Positions 8,525 to 17,326 of a stretch of 64,000 nucleotides of DNA are shown here, piece by piece; the first letter of the stretch is position 1; every line of letters starts with the position of its first letter. The position numbers were made by a program, and so were the translations under genes. The notes under the pieces were generated by a model, which saw only the letters and a program-made list of their open reading frames with translations, searched no databases and had not been told where the DNA came from. The stretch is taken from contig JAISTH010000071.1 of assembly GCA_031272715.1 (NCBI GenBank), forward strand, positions 62,001 to 126,000, given 5' to 3'. This DNA is from Desulfovibrio sp. Its GTDB lineage: Bacteria; Desulfobacterota; Desulfovibrionia; Desulfovibrionales; Desulfovibrionaceae.

Positions 8525-8962
8525 ATGGACTTCATGACAGCCTTCGACATCAGCGCATCCGGGCTCAACGCCGACAGGACGCGGATCAATACCATCGCGA
8601 TGAACCTGGCCAACGCCAAGACCACGCGGACGCCCCTGGGCGGCCCCTACCGCCGCAAGACCGTGGTGCAGGTGGCCACCGAGGTGGACGACCCCTTCTC
8701 GGTGCACATGCGCTCGGCGCTGGACCGGGAACTCCGGGGCGTGCGCATCCTCGGGATCACCCAGGACACCCGGCCCCTCAAGCGGGTCTTCGAGCCGGGA
8801 CACCCCGATGCGGACCAGGAAGGGTACGTGCTCTACCCGGACATCAACGTGGTGGAGGAGATGGCCAATCTCATGACGGCCCAGCGCAATTTCGAAGCCA
8901 ACGTCACCACCGCCGAGGCGGTCAAGGGCATGTACACGAAGGCCCTTGAAATCGGCAGATAG
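8525..8962 (+). CDS. flgC: flagellar proximal rod protein FlgC
   Basis: 145 residues. The N-terminus ISASGLNADRTRINTIAMNLAN is the conserved rod-protein motif. The C-terminus contains NVVEEMANLMTAQRNFEANV, the usual FlgC ending that packs in the rod coiled coil. The ATG is preceded by GGGGAGG at about 8512-8518. Exported rod subunit, 24 bp after flgB. Confidence 0.96.
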   Translation: MDFMTAFDISASGLNADRTRINTIAMNLANAKTTRTPLGGPYRRKTVVQVATEVDDPFSVHMRSALDRELRGVRILGITQDTRPLKRVFEPGHPDADQEGYVLYPDINVVEEMANLMTAQRNFEANVTTAEAVKGMYTKALEIGR

Positions 8963-8973
8963 GAAGGTTCGCC

Positions 8974-9420
8974 GTGAGCGTTCAACAAGTCGGCATGCGG
9001 GCCTACACCGAGGCCCTGCGGCATTTCGAGAGGGTGGACGACACCCTGGCGAAGGGGACCGCGGTCAGTCGCAAGAATCTGTTCGCGAAGACGCTGGATC
9101 AGACGCTGCTGCGGGATCAGGTGGACAAGGGGGAGCAGGCGGGCGCCCACGCCGACTTCATCGAGTGGCCCTCCAACTACTCGACGCCCGTCATCCCCAG
9201 GAACGGGTTCACCGACACGGTCAAGAAGTCCCTGAACCGGGTGAACGAACTGGAAAAGGCGAAGAGCCAGGCCGTCGACGACTTCGCCTCCGGCCGGACC
9301 CAGAACGTCCACGAACTCATGATCACCCTGCAGAAGTCCAGTCTCGCGATGAAGCTGACCAGCGCCGTGAGAGGCAAGGTGCTGGAGGCCTACAAGGAAC
9401 TTTCGAAGATGCAGTTCTAG
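8974..9420 (+). CDS. fliE: flagellar hook-basal body protein FliE
   Basis: 148 residues from a GTG, preceded by AGGAAGG. The C-terminal half has the FliE signature (QNVHELMITLQKSSLAMKL, then a final helix ending SKMQF). FliE links the MS ring (FliF) to the rod and is the first rod export substrate. It is longer than the roughly 105-residue enterobacterial protein because of an N-terminal extension of about 40 residues. It lies 11 bp after flgC and 55 bp before fliF. Confidence 0.93.
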   Translation: MSVQQVGMRAYTEALRHFERVDDTLAKGTAVSRKNLFAKTLDQTLLRDQVDKGEQAGAHADFIEWPSNYSTPVIPRNGFTDTVKKSLNRVNELEKAKSQAVDDFASGRTQNVHELMITLQKSSLAMKLTSAVRGKVLEAYKELSKMQF

Positions 9421-9475
9421 GCGTCGTCGGCGCCGTCGTCCGCAACCACTTGTGTTTCACGATCCGGAGTAGTTC

Positions 9476-11131
9476 ATGCCCGCGTTGATAGCCCAAAGCA
9501 CGGATGCCATAAAAGGCCTCTGGGAGAAGATGACCCTGGTGCAGCGTATCGCCGTCACCGCGGGGATCGTCATCCTCCTGGCCGGCGGCATCGGGCTCTC
9601 CGTCATGCTGGGCAAGCCGGAATACAAGGTGCTGTATTCCAACCTGGGCCCCGAGGACGCCAGCCACGTGGTGAAGGCGCTGCAGGGGGACAAGGTGGCC
9701 TACAAGCTCACGGACAACGGCGCCACCATCATGGTCCCCCAGGACGTGGTGTACGACCAGCGCATCAAGATCGCCGGCGAGGGCGGCCTCGTGGGGCAGG
9801 GGATAGGCTTCGAGATATTCGACAAGGTGAAGGTCGGGCAGACGGACTTCGTCCAGAAGATCAACTACACGCGCGCGCTGCAGGGCGAGCTCGCCCGGAC
9901 CATCAGCGAGTTCCCCAGCGTCGACAGCGCCCGGGTCCATCTGGTCACCCCCCATCGGAGCCTCTTCGTGGAGGAGCGCCAATCCCCCTCCGCATCCGTC
10001 GTCCTGAAGCTGAAGCGCCCCAACGACAAGCCCGACCAGAAGGAGATAAACGCCATCCTGAACATGACCCTCATGGCGGTGGAGGGTCTGGACAAGGCGC
10101 ACATCTCCATCACCGACAACGGGGGCAAGGTGCTCTATCAGCCCGAGCAGGACGACCTGGCCAGCGCGGGCAGGACGCAGCTGGAGTACCGTCTGCAGTT
10201 CCAGCGCAACTACGAGCGCCGCATCGAGGAGATGCTGCAGCCCCTCTTCGGGCCCGGCCGCGTCATCGCCAGGGTGAACGCGGACATGGACTACAGCCAG
10301 AAGACCGTCCGCAGGGAGGTGTACGACCCCGAGAAGACGGCGGTGCGCAGCGAGCAGCGCAGCGAGGAGAGCCAGCAGGGGCGTGCGAATCTCGAGGCCG
10401 GGGCTCCCGACGCGAACTTCCGCGGGGACGGCATCACCGGGTCGGTGTCCAACCAGAACGGCAGCCGTGAAACCCGGACGACCAACTACGAGATCAACAA
10501 GGAAGAGCAGACGGTCGTCTCCAGCGTGGGGGATTTGCGCCGCCTCACGGTTGCCGTTATCATCGACGGCACCTACGAGAGGATGAAGGGCGCATGGACC
10601 TTCGTTCCCCGCACCGCCGAGGAACTCGACCGGGTGCGGCAGCTGGTTTCCAATGCCGTGGGGCTCGAGAAGGCCAGGGGGGACTCCCTGGAGGTGAGCT
10701 CGGCCCCCTTCATGGTCTCCGAGCCTCCCAAGGATCCCGACTTCGGGGACGTCCTCACCGACTACGCCGACAGGCTGGGCAAGCCCCTGCTGAAGGCCCT
10801 GATGGCGTTCCTCTTCCTCATGCTCATCGTGCGGCCGCTGGTTCTCAACCTGATCCGGCCGAAGGTGGACAACGTCGAGATGGTGGAAGGCCTGGAAGGC
10901 CTGCCCGCGGCGGAGGAGCAGATCGCCCTCTACGAGTCGCTGGAGGCGGAGGCGGCCAAGGAAGGCGAGGCGGCCGCGGAAGGCGGATTGGGCGAGGAAG
11001 AGGGCGATCTGGTGTTCAAGGACATCGAGGCGCTCAAGGCGCACATCGTGAGTCTCTCCGACGAGCACATGGAGCAGGTGGTGTCGCTGGTGCGCACATG
11101 GATGGGCAAGTATGAAACTGCCAAGGCATGA
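9476..11131 (+). CDS. fliF: flagellar MS-ring protein FliF
   Basis: 551 residues. Transmembrane segment 1 is about residues 20-43; the periplasmic YscJ/FliF ring-building domains follow (QGIGFEIFDK, then RVHLVTPHRSLF). Transmembrane segment 2 is about residues 438-462. The cytoplasmic tail ends in an acidic region and the FliG-binding helix HMEQVVSLVRTWMG. It forms the membrane ring at the base of the motor and houses the export gate. Length and layout are normal. The last 20 bases overlap a small downstream ORF that repeats the tail motif. Confidence 0.97.
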   Translation: MPALIAQSTDAIKGLWEKMTLVQRIAVTAGIVILLAGGIGLSVMLGKPEYKVLYSNLGPEDASHVVKALQGDKVAYKLTDNGATIMVPQDVVYDQRIKIAGEGGLVGQGIGFEIFDKVKVGQTDFVQKINYTRALQGELARTISEFPSVDSARVHLVTPHRSLFVEERQSPSASVVLKLKRPNDKPDQKEINAILNMTLMAVEGLDKAHISITDNGGKVLYQPEQDDLASAGRTQLEYRLQFQRNYERRIEEMLQPLFGPGRVIARVNADMDYSQKTVRREVYDPEKTAVRSEQRSEESQQGRANLEAGAPDANFRGDGITGSVSNQNGSRETRTTNYEINKEEQTVVSSVGDLRRLTVAVIIDGTYERMKGAWTFVPRTAEELDRVRQLVSNAVGLEKARGDSLEVSSAPFMVSEPPKDPDFGDVLTDYADRLGKPLLKALMAFLFLMLIVRPLVLNLIRPKVDNVEMVEGLEGLPAAEEQIALYESLEAEAAKEGEAAAEGGLGEEEGDLVFKDIEALKAHIVSLSDEHMEQVVSLVRTWMGKYETAKA

Positions 11132-11339
11132 AACGCCCAAGTCGCGGGCGATCCACGGACAGTCCCTGCAGGCTCTGCCCAGGGGCGGTGACGCATCCTC
11201 GCTCCCGGACGGCAGGAGCGTGCGTCAGGCGAAGAAGGAGACGGCCCAGCGCGTGGAGGATCTGCGCCTGCAACTGTTGCGCATCACCGAGAAGCACATG
11301 GACCAGGCCGTCAGGATACTTCGGGACTGGCTGGATTGA
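11112..11339 (+). CDS. small ORF with a FliF-tail-like, putative FliG-binding helix
   Basis: 75 residues. The ATG overlaps the end of fliF in another frame; the Shine-Dalgarno is weak (GGGCAAG). The last 20 residues (ITEKHMDQAVRILRDWLD) closely parallel the FliF C-terminal FliG-binding helix just upstream (LSDEHMEQVVSLVRTWMG): HM, Q, V, a basic residue and W all line up. The middle is a charged helix (KKETAQRVEDLRLQLL). No signal peptide. It may be a soluble protein that binds FliG or the motor base. It might instead be an evolutionary leftover of a duplicated fliF end. No named family recognised. Confidence 0.55.
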   Translation: MKLPRHETPKSRAIHGQSLQALPRGGDASSLPDGRSVRQAKKETAQRVEDLRLQLLRITEKHMDQAVRILRDWLD

Positions 11340-11400
11340 GGCCGCCCGGCGGCCCGCCGGGATGCCGCGTCGGGCGCGGGCGGATGGCGAGGGCGGGATG

Positions 11401-11479
11401 GCGTCGGATGACCGACGCGTTCTTGGATCAAGGAAACACCTAGGAGGGCGCGATTCCTCCCCGCGGCGGGTCCGCGGGG
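11401..11479 (+). promoter_or_regulatory. two hairpins in the fliF-fliG gap
   Basis: GCGTCGG/CCGACGC (11401-11407 and 11412-11418, ATGA loop) is followed by GTTCTTGG. CCCCGCGG/CCGCGGGG (11459-11466 and 11472-11479) lies between an isolated AGGAGG (11442-11447) and the fliG ATG at 11499. They may set the relative expression of the ring and rotor genes. No ribosome site stands at the normal distance from the fliG start. Confidence 0.4.
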
Positions 11480-11498
11480 TTCCCTCGCGCGAACGTAT

Positions 11499-12494
11499 AT
11501 GGAGTTGACCGGCCAGCAGCGCATAGCCGTCCTTCTTCTCGCCATGGGCGACAAGTTCACGGCGGACGTGTTCAAACGCATGGATCGCAAGGAGATCGCA
11601 GGCATCTCCAAGGCCATCGTCGAACTCGAGCCCGTGCCCAAGGACGTGGTGGAGGAAGTGCTGAGGAGTTTCCACGAGGCCCTGGTGGACGGCGTCGACA
11701 TGATCGCCGGCGGATCCGACGCCCTCAAGCGGATGCTGGTGAAGAACCTCGATCCCGAGACCGCCAAGTACATCATGGACACCCTGAACCTGGAAACGGG
11801 GCCGGCCCCCTTCCGGGAACTGGAACAGGCGAGTCCCAAGCTCCTCTCCCAGATGCTGCGCAACGAGCATCCGCAGACATTGGCGTTGATCCTTGGGCAC
11901 CTGAATTCCGACCAGGCCGCCAATCTTCTGACGAGCCTCCCCGCCGGCGTGCGCGCGGAGGTGCTGATACGTCTCGCCAAGCTGGAATCGGTGCCCCAGG
12001 AGATGCTCATGGAGGTGGACAAGGTGCTCACGCGCCAGCTCATCGCGATGGGAGGCAAGGAAGGCAAGAAGGTGGGGGGCGTCCAGTCCGTCGCCGAGAT
12101 ACTCAACTCCGTGGATCGCGCCACCGAGGAGGAGGTCCTCTCCGAGATCGAGGAGGAGTCCGCCCAGATGGCCGAGGACATCCGGAACCTCATGTTCGTC
12201 TTCGAGGACTGCAAGAACATCGACGACAGGGGCATCCGGGAGGTGCTCAAGGAGGTCTCCAACGAGGAGCTCACCCTGGCCCTGCGCGGCGCCAGCGAGG
12301 ACCTCAAGGAGAAGATCTTCAAGAACATGTCCGAGCGCGCCGGCAACATGATCAAGGAGTCCCTGGAGTTCATGGGGCCGACCAAGCTTTCGGACGTGGA
12401 GGCGGCGCAGCAGAACATCGTCAAGGTCGTGCGCAAGCTGGAGGCCGAGAACAAGGTGACGATCAGCCGCGGCGCCGGGGATGTGCTGGTGTAG
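11499..12494 (+). CDS. fliG: flagellar motor switch protein FliG
   Basis: 331 residues beginning MELTGQQRIAVLLLAMG, the normal FliG N-terminus that binds FliF. The middle domain carries the EHPQTLALILGHL motif (EHPQT-type FliM-binding motif). The C-terminal torque domain includes VFEDCKNIDDRGIREVLKEV with its charged residues. It is the rotor protein that interacts with the stator and sets rotation direction with FliM/FliN. Full length. The start lacks a nearby strong ribosome site, but the N-terminus is right for the family. Confidence 0.97.
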   Translation: MELTGQQRIAVLLLAMGDKFTADVFKRMDRKEIAGISKAIVELEPVPKDVVEEVLRSFHEALVDGVDMIAGGSDALKRMLVKNLDPETAKYIMDTLNLETGPAPFRELEQASPKLLSQMLRNEHPQTLALILGHLNSDQAANLLTSLPAGVRAEVLIRLAKLESVPQEMLMEVDKVLTRQLIAMGGKEGKKVGGVQSVAEILNSVDRATEEEVLSEIEEESAQMAEDIRNLMFVFEDCKNIDDRGIREVLKEVSNEELTLALRGASEDLKEKIFKNMSERAGNMIKESLEFMGPTKLSDVEAAQQNIVKVVRKLEAENKVTISRGAGDVLV

Positions 12495-12587
12495 CGCGGG
12501 CTTTCCGTTCCGGGTTCCGGACGTCCTTTGCGGGGACGCGGGAACCGGCGGAGATCCTGAGAGCGGGCGCCCCGGGAGGTTCCTTCG

Positions 12588-14456
12588 ATGACAGGCGACG
12601 ATGTGCGCAAGAAATGGGGCACGGTCTTCATGGGAGGCCGGGAGGCCAGCATAGAGGAGCTGGATTCCCTGCAGGAGCCCCTGCGTCGCGAGCAGCGCAA
12701 GCGTCGTCAGCAGGAGGAATATCTGGACAGCGTGCGCCTGCGGGCCACCGAGCGTGCCAAGGAGATATTGGCCGAGGCGTACACCCATCGTCAGGAGTTG
12801 CTGGACGAGGTTCGCAAGGAGACGGAGGCCGCCCGTGAGGCGATGGCGGCGGAGGCCCGGGACGCCGCCGTGGCGGCGCAGTCCATGCGGGACGAGGCCG
12901 CGGAGGCGTTGCGCACGGCCGAGGAGGAGAGGGACAGGGCCCGGGATCTCCGCGAGGAAGGCTATCAGGCGGGATACAAGGATGGCGTGGACAAGGCCGC
13001 GGAGGAACTGAAAGTCTTCCGGAAGGACATCGGCGAGAGTCTCGGCAAGGTGCTGCAGGTCATCGCGGAGCAGCGCAGGGACATCATGGCCCGGTGGCGG
13101 GACGACCTTGCGGCGCTCACCTGCGCCGCCGTCGCATCTGGAACGGGGTGGGTCCTTGAGACGGAGCACCAGCGGATCCTGACCGCCCTCGTCCTGAAAT
13201 CCCTGGAGATGCTGGAGGATCGGCAGGCCATTCGGGTGCGGGTCCATCCCGACGACGAGTCCCTGGTGGGGGATCTTTTCACGTCGGCCAAGGAGCGGGT
13301 TCCCGAACTGACCCAATGGTCGGTGACGGGGGATCCGTCCATCGAGCGCGGCGGGGTCACCGTGGAGACCTCCAGCGGCAGCGTCGACAGCCGGCGGGAG
13401 CATTTCCGGGAGATGGTGGAGAACGTTCTCGACTATCTCAGCCTTCCGAAGGGTTCCGAGGACGACACCGTGGAGAAGCAGGTGCGTCGGATGGCCGCCC
13501 AGGAGGCGGCGCGTCTTGCCGAACTTTCGTCCGGGGAGCCCGTCGAGGGGGAGGGAGGAGATGCCCCCGCCCGGGCGGCCCCTTCGGAGGGGACCGGAAC
13601 TGAAGCGGTTCCGGCCGCAGATGGGGGGGAGATTCCCGAAGGGGATTCGTCGGTGGGAACCGCCACGGCTCCCGCTGCGACGCAGGACGCATCCACGGCT
13701 TCATCTGGGACACAGGACGCTTCCACGGTTCCCTCCGCGCAGCAGGAGACTCCCCCGGCTCCCTCTGCGGCACAGGAGACTCCTGCGGCTCCCGCTGCGA
13801 CACAGGACGCTCCCACGGCTCCTTCTGCGACACAGGACGCTCCCACGGCTCCCGCTGCGGCACAGGAGACTCCCGCGGCTCCTTCAGCGGCACAGGAGAC
13901 TCCCGCGGCTCCCGCTGCGGCACAGGAGACTCCCGCGGCTCCCGCTGCGGCACAGGACGCTCCCACGTCTCCCGCTGCGGCACAGGAGACTCCCCCGGCT
14001 CCCGCTGCGACGCAGGAGACTCCCCCGGCTCCCGCTGCGGCACAGGACGCTTCCACGTCTTCCTCTGCGACACAGCAGGACGATCCCCACGCCGCGTCGC
14101 CGGATGCCGCCAAACATGCCGCGGACGGCCCAACCCCGCAGAGCGCCACAGTGCCGGCCGATGCCGACGATCTCGAAGAAAAGGACTGCACGGTGATCGC
14201 CCCCCTCCCTCTCGTCAAGGGAGGCAACGTCGCCGCGGATATCGTCGATGCCGCCGAGAACGTCGTGAAGTCCGGCAAGTCGTCCCCGAAGCGTCCCGCA
14301 TCCTCTCCAGGAAAGCAGTCCCCGGATGAGGGGCCCAGCATCGAGGAACTCGAGGAGGAGTTCTTCCCGCTGGAAGGGGCGGACGCCCCGGATGCCAAGC
14401 GCGACTTCCCCGGCGTCATCGACCCCATGGGGGAGGTGCTGTCCGGTGAGGCTTGA
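12588..14456 (+). CDS. fliH: flagellar export ATPase regulator FliH with long repeat extension
   Basis: 622 residues against the usual 230-260. Residues about 1-300 are a FliH: N-terminal MGGREASIEELDSLQEPL, a long Ala/Glu/Arg coiled coil (about 40-135) with GYQAGYKDG, then the C-terminal stator-like domain. FliH holds the ATPase FliI at the export gate. Residues 362-491 are thirteen 10-residue repeats of the type P(A/S)A(A/T)Q(E/D)(T/A)P(A/T)A, followed by an acidic, Lys/Pro-containing tail to residue 622. The tail sits where FliH contacts FliI and could tether the complex or simply be disordered. Its stop lies inside the fliI start region. Confidence 0.9.
   Translation: MTGDDVRKKWGTVFMGGREASIEELDSLQEPLRREQRKRRQQEEYLDSVRLRATERAKEILAEAYTHRQELLDEVRKETEAAREAMAAEARDAAVAAQSMRDEAAEALRTAEEERDRARDLREEGYQAGYKDGVDKAAEELKVFRKDIGESLGKVLQVIAEQRRDIMARWRDDLAALTCAAVASGTGWVLETEHQRILTALVLKSLEMLEDRQAIRVRVHPDDESLVGDLFTSAKERVPELTQWSVTGDPSIERGGVTVETSSGSVDSRREHFREMVENVLDYLSLPKGSEDDTVEKQVRRMAAQEAARLAELSSGEPVEGEGGDAPARAAPSEGTGTEAVPAADGGEIPEGDSSVGTATAPAATQDASTASSGTQDASTVPSAQQETPPAPSAAQETPAAPAATQDAPTAPSATQDAPTAPAAAQETPAAPSAAQETPAAPAAAQETPAAPAAAQDAPTSPAAAQETPPAPAATQETPPAPAAAQDASTSSSATQQDDPHAASPDAAKHAADGPTPQSATVPADADDLEEKDCTVIAPLPLVKGGNVAADIVDAAENVVKSGKSSPKRPASSPGKQSPDEGPSIEELEEEFFPLEGADAPDAKRDFPGVIDPMGEVLSGEA
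13671..14060 (+). repeat. 30-bp coding tandem repeat in fliH, 13 units
   Basis: Thirteen in-frame 30-bp units from 13671 encode PAATQDASTA-like decapeptides. The two main forms are AQETPAAP and TQDAPTAP. A fourteenth unit decays at 14061. The high nucleotide identity between neighbours suggests recent slippage or recombination, so copy number probably varies between strains. Confidence 0.9.
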
Positions 14457-15915
14457 TCCGCATTCCTGCATGCGTCTGCTCGAGGAGAGCAATCCCGTCC
14501 GCCTTTTCGGCAAGGTCAACAAGGTCGTGGGCCTGGTGGTGGAAGGGAGCGGTCTGCGAGCCCCCCTCGGCGCCGTGTGCCACCTCCTCCCCCAGGAGGA
14601 GCAACAGGGGATCGCGGCCGAGGTCGTCGGCTTCAGGGACGGAAACCTGCTTTTCATGCCCTATGGGGACATGCGGGGCATCAGGCCCGGCAGCCGCATC
14701 CGCAACACCTCCCTCCCCCCCGTCTTCCCCGTCGGGCCGGGCCTTCTCGGGCGGGCCTTCGACGCCTTCGGCACGCCCCTGGACGCGGGACCTCCCATCA
14801 GCCCCGAATGCTACGTCTCCCCCCTGCCTCAGGGAAACCAGCCCCAGGCGGATTTCCTCCGGCAACTCGAGGAACAGCGCCCCTTCATCCCCGAATGGGC
14901 GCTGGAGGCGAACGAGACCTGGACGCCCGAACTGGCCCCGATATACGCGGATCCGCCGGCGCCACTGCAGCGGCCGAGAATCACGGACATCCTCGATGTG
15001 GGGGTGCGATCCATCAACGGCCTGCTGACCCTCGGCAAGGGACAGCGGGTGGGGATCATGGCCGGCAGCGGCGTGGGAAAGTCCACCCTCATGGGAATGA
15101 TGGCGAGATACACCCGGGCCGACGTCAACGTCATAGCCCTGGTGGGCGAGCGGGGCAGGGAGGTCCTGGAGTTCATGGAGCGGGATCTGGGACCGGAGGG
15201 CATGGCCCGGTCGGTCCTGGTCATCGCAACGTCCGACCAGTCGCCTCTGGTCAGGATGCGGGCGGCCCACGCCGCCACCAGCGTCGCGGAATACTTCCGG
15301 GACAAGGGGATGGACGTGCTCCTCATGATGGACTCGGTGACGCGCTTCGCCATGGCCGCCCGGGAAGTGGGACTGGCCGTCGGGGAACCCCCCACCACCA
15401 AGGGATACACCCCCACGGTCTTCGCCCAGCTCCCCAAGCTCCTGGAACGGGCCGGAAGATCGGCCAAAGGCACCATCACTGGAATCTACACGGTCCTCGT
15501 GGACGGCGACGACTTCAACGAACCCATCGCCGACGCCGTTCGCTCCATTCTCGACGGGCACATCGTCCTGACCCGCGAACTGGCCGATCAGGGACACTTC
15601 CCGTCCATCGACGTGCTCAAGTCCATCAGCCGCCTGCGCTCCGACATCTGCCAGCGTGAGGACATCGATGCCGGGCGGATCGTCCTGCGGCGCATGAGCA
15701 CCTTCCGCCGCGTGGAGGACATGGTCAACATCGGCGCCTACGCCAAGGGAAGCAACCCGGAGATCGACGAGGCCATCGGGGCCATGCCGGCCATCAACGA
15801 CTTCCTGCGCCAGGACGTGGCGGATCCCCAGCACCTTGAAGCCAGCCTCTCGCAACTGCGCGCCCTGGCCAAGCCGCCCCAGCCGTCGAGGCCGGCTCCG
15901 GCACCTTCCCGTTAG
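14446..15915 (+). CDS. fliI: flagellum-specific ATP synthase FliI
   Basis: 489 residues from a GTG at 14446 that overlaps the end of fliH by 11 bp; GGGGGAGG lies about 9 bp upstream and decides this start. Walker A AGSGVGKST is near residue 206, and Walker B-type LLMMDSVTRFA follows. The F1-beta-like ATPase powers export-substrate unfolding at the type III gate. Residues about 117-170 hold an extra, acidic, Trp-containing linker between the N-terminal barrel and the catalytic core (before QRPRITDILD) that most FliI lack. Translational coupling with fliH fits their FliH2-FliI complex. No fliJ follows. Confidence 0.96.
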   Translation: MRLDPHSCMRLLEESNPVRLFGKVNKVVGLVVEGSGLRAPLGAVCHLLPQEEQQGIAAEVVGFRDGNLLFMPYGDMRGIRPGSRIRNTSLPPVFPVGPGLLGRAFDAFGTPLDAGPPISPECYVSPLPQGNQPQADFLRQLEEQRPFIPEWALEANETWTPELAPIYADPPAPLQRPRITDILDVGVRSINGLLTLGKGQRVGIMAGSGVGKSTLMGMMARYTRADVNVIALVGERGREVLEFMERDLGPEGMARSVLVIATSDQSPLVRMRAAHAATSVAEYFRDKGMDVLLMMDSVTRFAMAAREVGLAVGEPPTTKGYTPTVFAQLPKLLERAGRSAKGTITGIYTVLVDGDDFNEPIADAVRSILDGHIVLTRELADQGHFPSIDVLKSISRLRSDICQREDIDAGRIVLRRMSTFRRVEDMVNIGAYAKGSNPEIDEAIGAMPAINDFLRQDVADPQHLEASLSQLRALAKPPQPSRPAPAPSR

Positions 15916-16401
15916 ACCCAATCCCGCGCACCTTCATCGACGGATGCATCGCCCTCCGGGTCGACGTCTGGGGATGTTTCGCACCAAGGCTTGAATGGCG
16001 CCGCAGGGTGTGGTACTCTCTTCCGTCACGTTCCCAAGGGGGATCGTGCGGGTCCCCTGTCGCCGTGTGCGTTGGGCATCGGCACGAGGTTCCCCGGAGG
16101 GGGCGGCGCCACGTCGCGAGACCGTCGGGCGCGTCAGGGGTTTGGCGCCAGTCGTTCCGCGTTCCCCGCAAGAAAGCGGTGCGCGAAATGGCGTCCTTCT
16201 TGCAGGAATGGACTTGCGCCGGGTGCCTGTCGCGCCCGGGAACCGCCTTCGTTCCGCCCCGGACTGGGGGATCGGAGGCGTCCCATGGCGTGGCGCCACT
16301 GGCCGTGCCATGGCGCCGACATCCCGCGCACCTTCACCGTCGCCCATGGCGGCGGGGCGTTCCGATGCGCCAGGGATCATCGAACCCGCGAGGCAAGCCC
16401 C
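15916..16401. other. non-coding gap between fliI and fliN
   Basis: No gene seen. A frame continuous with fliN extends back to 15991, but its upstream part is Arg/Pro/Gly-rich without family character or a ribosome site. fliJ, expected here in many genomes, is absent. The heptamer TGGCGCC or its complement recurs several times. Confidence 0.5.
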
Positions 16402-16806
16402 ATGGCCCAGAACGAAAGCGCCCCCGGCGCGGCACCGCGCCACACCGTCTACCCCAATCCCGCGACGTCCGACAGTCCCATACGGCCGTTCGCGGTGCCG
16501 GACATGACGGAGATCGCCCGGCAGCCCAGCGATGGCAGCAAGACGAAGGACATGGACTTCATCCTGGACGTGCCGCTGGAACTGCATGCGGAACTGGGGA
16601 GAAGTCGCGTCACCATCCACGAACTGCTCCAGCTGAAGGTAGGCGCGATACTGGAGATGAACAAGCTCGCGGGCGAACCCTTGGACGTCTTTCTCAACAG
16701 CAACCTCGTGGCGCGCGGCGAGGCCGTCATCATCAACGAGAAGTACGGAGTCCGCCTGACAGACATCATAAGCGGCCTTGAACGACGCAAGCTCAAGGGC
16801 GGATAG
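16402..16806 (+). CDS. fliN: flagellar motor switch protein FliN
   Basis: 134 residues from the ATG at 16402, with GAGG 8 bp upstream. The C-terminal SpoA domain is clear: DVPLELHAELGRSRVTIHEL, LQLKVGAILEMNKLAGEPLDV, and an ending EKYGVRLTDIIS. FliN forms the bottom of the C ring, binds FliM and FliH, and helps dock the FliH-FliI complex. The first 50 residues are an unconserved linker. Here fliN stands alone without fliM, about 490 bp after fliI, and is the last gene before the tRNA and the AT-rich island. Confidence 0.93.
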   Translation: MAQNESAPGAAPRHTVYPNPATSDSPIRPFAVPDMTEIARQPSDGSKTKDMDFILDVPLELHAELGRSRVTIHELLQLKVGAILEMNKLAGEPLDVFLNSNLVARGEAVIINEKYGVRLTDIISGLERRKLKGG

Positions 16807-16955
16807 AGCGTCTGAAGGAGTGTTGCGACACTGTAGATTCAGAGGGTGGTCAATTCTTTACGATCGTAATCAACATAATTTGCATCAATGCTATCCAGAT
16901 ATAAGTTATTGTTAAAGTACAGTCAGATTGAGTCCCTGTTTCATCCCCTTCGTCT

Positions 16956-17031
16956 GGGCAGTTAGCTCAGTTGGTAGAGCGCCGCCCTTACAAGGCGGAT
17001 GTCGGGTGTTCAAGTCACCCACTGCCCACCA
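16956..17031 (+). tRNA. tRNA-Val (anticodon TAC), CCA encoded
   Basis: The acceptor stem GGGCAGT pairs with ACTGCCC. The D-arm TAGCTCAGTTGGTAGAGC is standard. The anticodon stem CCGCC/GGCGG encloses CTTACAA, giving TAC. The T-arm is GGGTGTTCAAGTCACCC. Discriminator A is followed by an encoded CCA. All cloverleaf elements are present. AT-rich DNA follows, so the 3' end is a plausible integration site. Confidence 0.97.
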
Positions 17032-17186
17032 TCAAAAGAGCGCCTATTGTTTGGCGTGTATCAGCAAGCGTGCAACGGCCTAGACATCCTTTAACTTGAG
17101 ATTATCCCGAATACGATGTGAGACCTATCATTAGCAGCACATATTGTGACCCGCCGTACCCCTATATTTTTTTGAGCTTAAATTTT

Positions 17187-17216
17187 TTCAAGACTTTTTT
17201 GCGCCATTGTCTTGAA
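17187..17216. promoter_or_regulatory. inverted repeat upstream of alkA
   Basis: TTCAAGAC (17187-17194) and GTCTTGAA (17209-17216) are perfect complements around a T-rich 14-nt spacer. It may be an operator or a weak terminator. The 17032-17326 stretch holds no gene. Confidence 0.35.
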
Positions 17217-17326
17217 GATATATTCTATAAAGCTAATGAATATCTAAAATATACCGTCACCATGTTGCATTTCTCCCGCCGCAGTGCGTGATCGCCAACC
17301 ATCAAAGCCCATAGGCAGACATACAA

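Noticed and set aside
13671..14060. A regular repeat resembling a CRISPR array
   Set aside because: The unit is 30 bp without spacers and is an in-frame decapeptide repeat in fliH.
15990..16320. Recurring TGGCGCC/GGCGCCA words as a possible operator array
   Set aside because: Spacing is irregular and the word is expected often in this GC-rich DNA.
15991..16401. An N-terminal extension of FliN or a fliJ gene
   Set aside because: Composition and lack of a ribosome site argue against it; no FliJ features seen.
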